In this document: one piece after another, positions 6,221-10,948 of the stretch
Position numbering within the stretch: position 1 is the first letter of the stretch
Layout of the letters: each line of letters begins with the position of its first letter
Origin: Chitinophagaceae bacterium UBA2793
GTDB taxonomy: Bacteria; Bacteroidota; Bacteroidia; Chitinophagales; Chitinophagaceae
Direction of reading: 5' to 3'
DNA length: 10,948 nt
Assembly (NCBI GenBank): GCA_002352045.1
Contig: DEHT01000009.1
Span: 1-10,948, forward strand
Notes under the pieces: generated by a model
Seen by the model: the letters and a program-made list of their open reading frames with translations, nothing else
Databases searched by the model: none
Told to the model about the DNA's origin: nothing
Translations under genes and position numbers: made by a program

Positions 6221-7357
6221 TTAGCTTGATGAAGCCCGTTTCACCGAAATCTTTCCAAACCTGTTTTTCACTTCATCAATTGCTTTATACAAGTCCTGCT
6301 TTTTTTCGGAATTGCTAAACAAGTTGGTTTGAATGGCATCGTTGGTAAGTTCGGTCAGGCGTACACCTAATAAACGAATGGGCGTGCCTTTTTTATACAA
6401 TTTAGAAAACAGTGCCTTTACTACAGGAATTATTTCATCGTCGGATTTTGTAATAGGAATGGTAGTTTGCCTGCTGGTAGTTTCAAAATTGGGGTAACGA
6501 ATTTTAACGGCCACACATCCTGCGAGCTTTTCATCGGTTCTTAATTCAAAACAAATTTTTTCGGTTAGCCTCACCAATTCGGCCTTTATAAAAACGGGGT
6601 CGGTAATATTATCCATATAAGTGGTTTCACTCGATATAGATTTTGCTTCATGATAAGAGCTTACTTCCCGCTCATGTATGCCCTGGCTTTTAATCCAAAG
6701 ATCGGCTCCCCATTTTCCCAAACTATCTTCCAGTACTTGAGCTCCTGTTATAAAAATATCATTAATGGTTCTAATGCCCATTGAATGTAAAATTTTTTCG
6801 GTTTGTCCGCCCACACCCGGAATATCACCAACGGGCAATGGCGAAAGAAAATCTTTTTCTTTTCCAAACGGTATTTGTAAATAGCCATTGGGCTTGGCTT
6901 TGGTTGTGGCAATTTTGGCCATCATTTTATTGGCAGCCAATCCAAATGAAATGGGCAGACCCGTTTCTTCCATAATTTGATTTCGCAACTCAACTGTCCA
7001 TTGCAATGGATTAAAGTACTTATCCATTCCCGTTAGGTCAATATAAAATTCATCAACCGATGCCTTTTCAAAAATGGGAGCCTTTGCAGCAATAATATTG
7101 GTAACCCATCGGGAATAGCGGCTGTACTCGCTATAACTTCCTTTTAAAAAAATTCCTTGCGGACAAAGCAACATTGCTTTTTTGGAAGGCATACCGGAAT
7201 GCACAGCAAACTTTCTTGCCTCATAACTGCAGGTAGAAACCACGCCTCTTTCTTTGCCACCTACAATTACGGGCTTACCCTTTAAAGCAGGATTGTTCAA
7301 TATTTCTACTGAAACAAAAAAAGAATCGAGATCGAAATGTGCAATAATGCGTGGCAT
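6221..7357 (-). CDS. dinB: DNA polymerase IV, Y family (DinB)
   Basis: This is a translesion DNA polymerase that copies past damaged bases with low fidelity. The protein has 378 residues. The catalytic carboxylates are Asp9 in HFDLDSFF and Asp102-Glu103 in SVDEFYID, with Phe14 as the likely steric gate against ribonucleotides. ISFGLAANKMMAKIA follows at about 136-150, then the helix-hairpin-helix IPGVGGQTEKIL near 180 and the little-finger domain at about 230-340. QTNLF at 343-347 is a sliding-clamp binding motif, indicating that it works with the replication clamp. The longest frame starts at a TTG inside the upstream peptidase gene. The ATG at 7357 lies 2 nt after the peptidase stop and gives MPRIIAHFDLDSFF, so I prefer it. 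It is probably co-transcribed with the peptidase gene. No LexA-type site was recognised. It converges on rrf2 with 6 nt between stops. Confidence 0.95.
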   Translation of the reverse strand: MPRIIAHFDLDSFFVSVEILNNPALKGKPVIVGGKERGVVSTCSYEARKFAVHSGMPSKKAMLLCPQGIFLKGSYSEYSRYSRWVTNIIAAKAPIFEKASVDEFYIDLTGMDKYFNPLQWTVELRNQIMEETGLPISFGLAANKMMAKIATTKAKPNGYLQIPFGKEKDFLSPLPVGDIPGVGGQTEKILHSMGIRTINDIFITGAQVLEDSLGKWGADLWIKSQGIHEREVSSYHEAKSISSETTYMDNITDPVFIKAELVRLTEKICFELRTDEKLAGCVAVKIRYPNFETTSRQTTIPITKSDDEIIPVVKALFSKLYKKGTPIRLLGVRLTELTNDAIQTNLFSNSEKKQDLYKAIDEVKNRFGKISVKRASSS

Positions 7358-7359
7358 AA

Positions 7360-9543
7360 TTACCTGGCTCCCGGCGGGCAATGTTGTTTTAAGAAGTTAC
7401 TATACAAATCTGATAAATGTTGCTGTGTTCCTGCTCCTTCGTTAATGCTGTGCGAACGATTGGGATAAGCCATCATTTGAAATTGTTTGCCATTTTTTAT
7501 TAGTTCATTTATCAAAACTTCTGCATTGCTGTAATGAACATTATCATCACCTGTGCCGTGGATGTACAATAAATTCCCTTTTAAATTTTTGGCATAAGTA
7601 ATAGGCGAACCATTTACAAAATCTTTTAAATTTTCCTGTGGCAGACCCATGTATCTTTCCTGATAAATATTATCGTAAAACAATTGGTTGCCCACTGCTG
7701 CAATGGCAATGCCTGTTTGGAAAATTTCAGGATAGCGAAACAACAAATGCAAGGTTGAGGATCCGCCGCCGCTCCAACCCCACACAGCCACCCGGCTTTT
7801 ATCCATATAGCTTTGTTGCTCTAATAATTTTTTCATGCCCATTGCCATATCTCTAATATTTACATCTCCAATTTTGCGGTAAATAGCTTTACGCCAGGCG
7901 GCTCCTTTTAAAGAGGGCGTACCCCTGTTATCAATGCCAACCTGCACGTATCCATCGGCCGGCATATCGCCATTATATAAAAAATTGGATTGACCCTGGT
8001 AAGAATCATCCGTAACCGTACTGGCCGGTTCTCCGTAAACATAGAGTACAACCGGATACTTTTTATTAGGATCAAAATTGGCGGGTTTATTAATCCATGC
8101 ATCCAATTCAATATTGTCTTCTGTTTTAATTTTTACATACTCTACATTTACCGAAGCGTCGGTTGTAATATTTTTTTCTACACTTTTTGAAGATTGTAAT
8201 GCTTTGTGGTCGGGCAACGAAACCCATTCTGTAACATAGGGTGTTTTATGATTACTGAAGGTATGCCTTGCTAATTTAGCACCTGGAGATACCTGGTAAG
8301 TATGTGTACCTTTTAAATTTGCAGGCGATACCATTTCGGGTTCCTCTTTTGGATTATTAAGCCTTACCCTGTACATATACAATTGAGTGGCATTGGCAGG
8401 TGATGCAGTAAAATAAACATAGTTATTGGTTTCATCCACTGCTAAAATTTTTCCTATATCATAGCTGCCTTTTGTAATAAGTGTAACCGTTTTGCCATCT
8501 CTGCTAATGCGATAAATATTGCGCCAGCCATCTTTTTCGCTCACCCATAAAAACTCCTGCCCTTTGTTTACCCAGGTAAATCCGCCCGGGTCTCCACCGG
8601 GTTCCGAAGAATTTAAATCAACCCATGCATCATCATTTTCTGCCCAAAAAGTTGTAGTGTTGCCATCGCTGGTACGGCAATACATCAGTCGGCTTTCCTG
8701 TTGTTTACGGTCGAGCTGCTGCACTATTAATTCACCGGTGCTGCTCCATTCCATTCTTGTAATATAATGTTGTTGTGGATCGCCTTCTATTTTCATCCAT
8801 CGTATTGCACCTCCATTAATAGTGATAACGCCAATTTTTGCTGGCGAAGGAGCTTCGCCAACTTTGGGATATTCTACCGGTATGGGTTGAGAGTAATTGG
8901 AATCGGTAGTATTGAGCATATAATAATCTTTTATTTTATTGGCATCTATTTGCCAAAATGCAATCTGCCTGCTATCTGGGCTCCATCTAAAACCATCCCG
9001 GCAACCAAATTCTTCTTCATAAACCCAATCAAATGTTCCATTAATTAATTTTCTGCTACCATCGGAGGTGAGCTTTCTTACTAAATGATTGCCCAAATTT
9101 TCCACATACAAATTGTTACCACTTACATAGGCTACATTTTTATTATCGGGAGAAAACTTTGCAAACATCAACGACTGAGAAGGCAGCCCATCTCCTAATT
9201 TTTTCAATTGTTTGTCGGCTACATTCAACACCCAATAATCGCCACGGGTATTGTATCGCCACACTTTTGCAGTTTTGGCAAATAATAAAATTTTACTTCT
9301 GTCGGCACTGTATTGAAAGCTTTGAACTGTTAATGGACTACTACTACCCGCAGGCACTAGGGCCGTTTTAGCCACAATGATGGTTTCTTTTTCGGTTTTT
9401 GGATCTACCAACACTATCCCATCGGCAGTAATTTTGTAATATGATAGGCCATCGGCAGCCCACACAATAGCCCTATTTTGAGCAACAGCATTTGTAGCAA
9501 AAAAAATAATTACTACAATCAACCATTTTTTTAATTGGAACAT
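7360..9543 (-). CDS. Secreted S9 serine peptidase, dipeptidyl peptidase IV type
   Basis: This peptidase probably removes N-terminal dipeptides, often X-Pro, from peptides outside the inner membrane. It has 727 residues. MFQLKKWLIVVIIFFATNAVAQ is a classical signal peptide with likely cleavage after AVA. A beta-propeller domain follows (about 30-460). It contains DWVYEEEF (about 172-179), matching the glutamate pair by which DPP IV holds the substrate amino group. The C-terminal alpha/beta-hydrolase domain holds Ser591 in GWSGGGS, the Asp pair 666-667 in HGTGDDNVH and His698 in NRSHSI. The nucleophile motif has Gly where mammalian DPP IV has Tyr (GWSYGG). Prolyl tripeptidyl peptidase is a close alternative. 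The TTG at 9588 gives a charged extension before the signal peptide, so the ATG at 9543 is preferred. The gene leads directly into dinB, an unrelated function. Confidence 0.93.
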   Translation of the reverse strand: MFQLKKWLIVVIIFFATNAVAQNRAIVWAADGLSYYKITADGIVLVDPKTEKETIIVAKTALVPAGSSSPLTVQSFQYSADRSKILLFAKTAKVWRYNTRGDYWVLNVADKQLKKLGDGLPSQSLMFAKFSPDNKNVAYVSGNNLYVENLGNHLVRKLTSDGSRKLINGTFDWVYEEEFGCRDGFRWSPDSRQIAFWQIDANKIKDYYMLNTTDSNYSQPIPVEYPKVGEAPSPAKIGVITINGGAIRWMKIEGDPQQHYITRMEWSSTGELIVQQLDRKQQESRLMYCRTSDGNTTTFWAENDDAWVDLNSSEPGGDPGGFTWVNKGQEFLWVSEKDGWRNIYRISRDGKTVTLITKGSYDIGKILAVDETNNYVYFTASPANATQLYMYRVRLNNPKEEPEMVSPANLKGTHTYQVSPGAKLARHTFSNHKTPYVTEWVSLPDHKALQSSKSVEKNITTDASVNVEYVKIKTEDNIELDAWINKPANFDPNKKYPVVLYVYGEPASTVTDDSYQGQSNFLYNGDMPADGYVQVGIDNRGTPSLKGAAWRKAIYRKIGDVNIRDMAMGMKKLLEQQSYMDKSRVAVWGWSGGGSSTLHLLFRYPEIFQTGIAIAAVGNQLFYDNIYQERYMGLPQENLKDFVNGSPITYAKNLKGNLLYIHGTGDDNVHYSNAEVLINELIKNGKQFQMMAYPNRSHSINEGAGTQQHLSDLYSNFLKQHCPPGAR

Positions 9544-9630
9544 AGAAAATAATTTGAGCCTTAAAATTAATGAATTTACATGGCGCAATCTACCCCGCTT
9601 TTGTTAAAGCAAAGTTTATGCAAACAATAT

Positions 9631-9638
9631 TATTTTTG
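9631..9638 (+). promoter_or_regulatory. -7 box of the S4-domain gene, implying a leaderless transcript
   Basis: TATTTTTG is a perfect TAnnTTTG match ending 5 nt before the ATG at 9644, so the start site should fall on or next to the start codon. TTTG occurs at 9600-9603, but the 27-bp spacing is longer than usual for a -33 element. The geometry repeats that seen for rrf2. Confidence 0.5.
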
Positions 9639-9643
9639 CATAA

Positions 9644-10033
9644 ATGACACAGGCAGAAAAATTAAGGCTCGACAAATATCTTTGGTCTATTCGGCTTTAT
9701 AAAACCCGCAGCCAGGCGGCAGAAGCCTGTGAAAAAGGAAAAGTAAAGTACCAGGGCAATTCCTGCAAGGCTTCTAAAACCGTTGCTGTAGACGATGAAT
9801 ACGAGGTGAAAACCGAAGCTAAAAAATGGCTTATAAAAGTAACCGGCCTTTTGCATACTCGTGTACAATACAGCGAAGCCATTCAACATTATTTAGACAT
9901 TACTCCGGCAGAAGAAATAGAGAGAATAAAATTTGAAGCAAGCGCATTCCATACCGGCAAGCGCCTCAGCAAAGTGGGCCGCCCAACTAAAAAACAAAAA
10001 AGAGATATTGATCGATTTATGGAGAATGAATAG
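9644..10033 (+). CDS. S4-domain RNA-binding protein, Hsp15/RqcP-like
   Basis: This is a small basic cytoplasmic protein of 129 residues. The S4 fold begins at LRLDKYLWSIRLYKTRSQA (7-25), continues through EACEKGKVKYQG and ends around 65. The tail RLSKVGRPTKKQKRDIDRF is typical of Hsp15 (HslR), which binds stalled 50S subunits carrying nascent chain and tRNA. RqcP of Gram-positive bacteria shares the S4 part, but its sequence is shorter and lacks this tail, so an Hsp15-like role in rescue of broken ribosomal complexes is more likely. The ATG at 9644 is the natural start (MTQAEKLRLDKYLW) and has no Shine-Dalgarno sequence; a -7 box lies immediately upstream. The gene is 58 nt ahead of trmD on the same strand, so the two translation-related genes may share a transcript. 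Confidence 0.88.
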   Translation: MTQAEKLRLDKYLWSIRLYKTRSQAAEACEKGKVKYQGNSCKASKTVAVDDEYEVKTEAKKWLIKVTGLLHTRVQYSEAIQHYLDITPAEEIERIKFEASAFHTGKRLSKVGRPTKKQKRDIDRFMENE

Positions 10034-10072
10034 TTGGTTGGTTGAAAAGTTGATTGGTTGATTGGTTGAATA
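10033..10072 (+). repeat. Tandem 8-bp GTTG-based repeat between the S4 gene and trmD
   Basis: Five consecutive 8-bp units each start with GTTG: GTTGGTTG, GTTGAAAA, GTTGATTG, GTTGATTG, GTTGAATA. The first unit overlaps the last base of the S4-gene stop codon and the last ends 19 nt before the trmD ATG. The tract fills most of the gap and is strongly strand-asymmetric (G/T on plus). Confidence 0.8.
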
Positions 10073-10091
10073 AAAATTTTGAAATTCTAAA

Positions 10092-10766
10092 ATGAAAATT
10101 GATATACTTACGGTTGTTCCTGGTTTATTGGAGTCGCCTTTTACGCATAGCATTTTAAAGCGTGCAAAGGAAAAAAATTTGTTGCAGGTAAATATTATTA
10201 ACCTGAGAGATTATACTACTTATGCCCGTGCACAGGTAGATGATTATCCCTTTGGTGGAGGCGCTGGTATGGTAATGATGGTAGAACCATTGGTGAACGC
10301 CATTGAAGCATTGCAAAAAAACACCGCTTACGACGAGGTAATTTATTTAACCCCTGATGGTAATACTTTGAATCAATCAATGGCCAATAAACTGTCTTTG
10401 AAAAATAATTTGTTAATGATATGTGGCCATTACAAAGGAATTGATCAAAGAGTGAGAGACCATTTTATTACTATGGAGATTTCAATTGGCGATTACGTAC
10501 TAAGTGGTGGCGAATTGGCGGCAGCAGTGCTTACCGATGCTATTGGAAGATTAATTCCCGGAGTGTTGAATGATGAAACATCGGCACTCAGCGATTCTTT
10601 CCAGGATAATTTGCTGGCACCACCTGTTTATACAAGGCCCGAAATTTTTAGAGGTTGGAAAGTGCCGGATGTTTTAATGAGTGGCAACCATAAGTTAATA
10701 GACGAATGGAGGCACGAACAGGCAATACAACACACTAAAGAAAGAAGACCTGATATTTTAAAGTAG
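10092..10766 (+). CDS. trmD: tRNA (guanine-37 N1)-methyltransferase
   Basis: This SPOUT enzyme methylates G37 next to the anticodon using S-adenosylmethionine and prevents +1 frameshifts; it is normally essential. It has 224 residues. Marks in order are MKIDILTVVPGLLES (1-15), DDYPFGGGAGMVM (50-62), YLTPDG (85-90), the knot region CGHYKGIDQRV (111-121), EISIGDYVLSGGELAA (129-144), Arg153 in DAIGRLIPGVL, Asp168 in SDSFQ and FRGWKVPDVLMSGNH (186-200). Lys115 stands where E. coli-type enzymes have the functionally important Glu116 (CGRYEGID). From memory this CGHYKGID form is usual in Bacteroidota, so it is not a sign of decay. The ATG at 10092 gives the family N-terminus exactly. A strong terminator follows the gene. 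Confidence 0.96.
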   Translation: MKIDILTVVPGLLESPFTHSILKRAKEKNLLQVNIINLRDYTTYARAQVDDYPFGGGAGMVMMVEPLVNAIEALQKNTAYDEVIYLTPDGNTLNQSMANKLSLKNNLLMICGHYKGIDQRVRDHFITMEISIGDYVLSGGELAAAVLTDAIGRLIPGVLNDETSALSDSFQDNLLAPPVYTRPEIFRGWKVPDVLMSGNHKLIDEWRHEQAIQHTKERRPDILK

Positions 10767-10775
10767 ATGATTCAC

Positions 10776-10810
10776 AAAGGAACAGCCTGCAAAACGCAGG
10801 CTGTTCTTTT
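10776..10810 (+). terminator. Intrinsic terminator after trmD
   Basis: GAACAGCCTGC (10780-10790) pairs perfectly with GCAGGCTGTTC (10796-10806) around an AAAAC loop. TTTTATTT follows directly. The stem can extend through A/U pairs with the T-run. It begins 9 nt after the trmD stop. Confidence 0.93.
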
Positions 10811-10849
10811 ATTTAAAGTATTATTATTGTCCGACTAAAAAACTTCAAA

Positions 10850-10945
10850 TTGGGCTAAAGCCCATAAACGGTGCTGGTTTCAATAGCCCTTGGCTTAAGC
10901 CAAGGGCTATTGATTCAAATCCTCACCCAGTGGGCTTTAGCCCAA
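10850..10945. repeat. Composite palindromic intergenic element (REP/BIME-like)
   Basis: TTGGGCTAAAGCCCA (10850-10864) recurs in exact inverted orientation at 10931-10945. Each copy is itself a 6-bp-arm palindrome around AA or TT. Between them lies a perfect 34-bp palindrome (10880-10913, arms beginning TCAATAGCCC, centre TTGGCTTAAGCCAA). The three hairpins share a GGCT-WW-AGCC core, as expected of a mobile or transposase-mobilised intergenic repeat rather than a gene. No reading frame is present. The element may continue past the window end. Confidence 0.8.
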
Positions 10946-10948
10946 CTT

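Noticed and set aside
7358..7381. TTG start extending DinB by eight residues into the peptidase gene
   Set aside because: The extension is not part of the Y-family N-terminus, while the ATG at 7357 gives the standard MPRIIAHFDLDSFF.
9544..9588. TTG start adding 15 residues before the peptidase signal sequence
   Set aside because: It would put a non-hydrophobic basic stretch ahead of a complete signal peptide; the ATG at 9543 is better.
9546..9600. Promoter of the peptidase gene
   Set aside because: Only poor matches to TAnnTTTG were found on the minus strand upstream of 9543 (for example TAGATTGC), too weak to annotate.
10850..10945. CRISPR-like array
   Set aside because: The repeats are palindromic, inverted relative to each other and differ in size; there is no regular repeat-spacer pattern.

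Overview
The window looks like the chromosome of a member of the Bacteroidota, most likely near the Chitinophagaceae. The evidence is moderate to low GC, almost no Shine-Dalgarno sequences, several perfect copies of the Bacteroidota -7 promoter element TAnnTTTG in the gaps between genes, Bacteroidota-type versions of TrmD, Rrf2, CysH/D/N and S9 peptidase, and a GGGCTAAAGCCC-type palindromic repeat at the right edge. The assignment rests on recognising protein families by eye, not on a database search.

Left part (1-5803): a sulfur-assimilation block. A truncated MetZ-type sulfhydrylase (minus strand) diverges from metX, a homoserine O-acyltransferase. Together they activate homoserine and load sulfide onto it to make homocysteine. 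MetX converges on a four-gene minus-strand operon, cysH-cysD-cysN-tauE/safE: sulfate is adenylated by CysDN, reduced to sulfite by an iron-sulfur-type CysH, and a TSUP membrane protein probably moves sulfate or a related sulfur anion. No cysC kinase, sulfite reductase or siroheme gene is present here. Diverging from cysH is an Rrf2-family regulator with four cysteines. The shared 242-bp gap holds promoter boxes and several dyads, including a 15-bp palindrome placed at the predicted cysH start site. This suggests that the Rrf2 protein controls the operon.

Middle part (6221-9543): a minus-strand pair, a secreted DPP IV-like S9 peptidase followed after 2 nt by DNA polymerase IV (dinB). DinB converges on the rrf2 gene with only 6 nt between stop codons.

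Right part (9631-10948): an S4-domain RNA-binding protein of the Hsp15 kind, a short tandem repeat with 8-bp period, trmD, a strong intrinsic terminator, then an intergenic element built from three palindromes and running to within 3 nt of the window end.

For five genes (tauE/safE, cysN, rrf2, dinB, peptidase) the longest reading frame begins at a TTG. In each case I chose the first downstream ATG, which fits family N-termini, operon spacing or promoter position better. Every gene has a recognised family. The less ordinary content is regulatory: the cysH/rrf2 gap, two apparently leaderless promoters, and the repeats.
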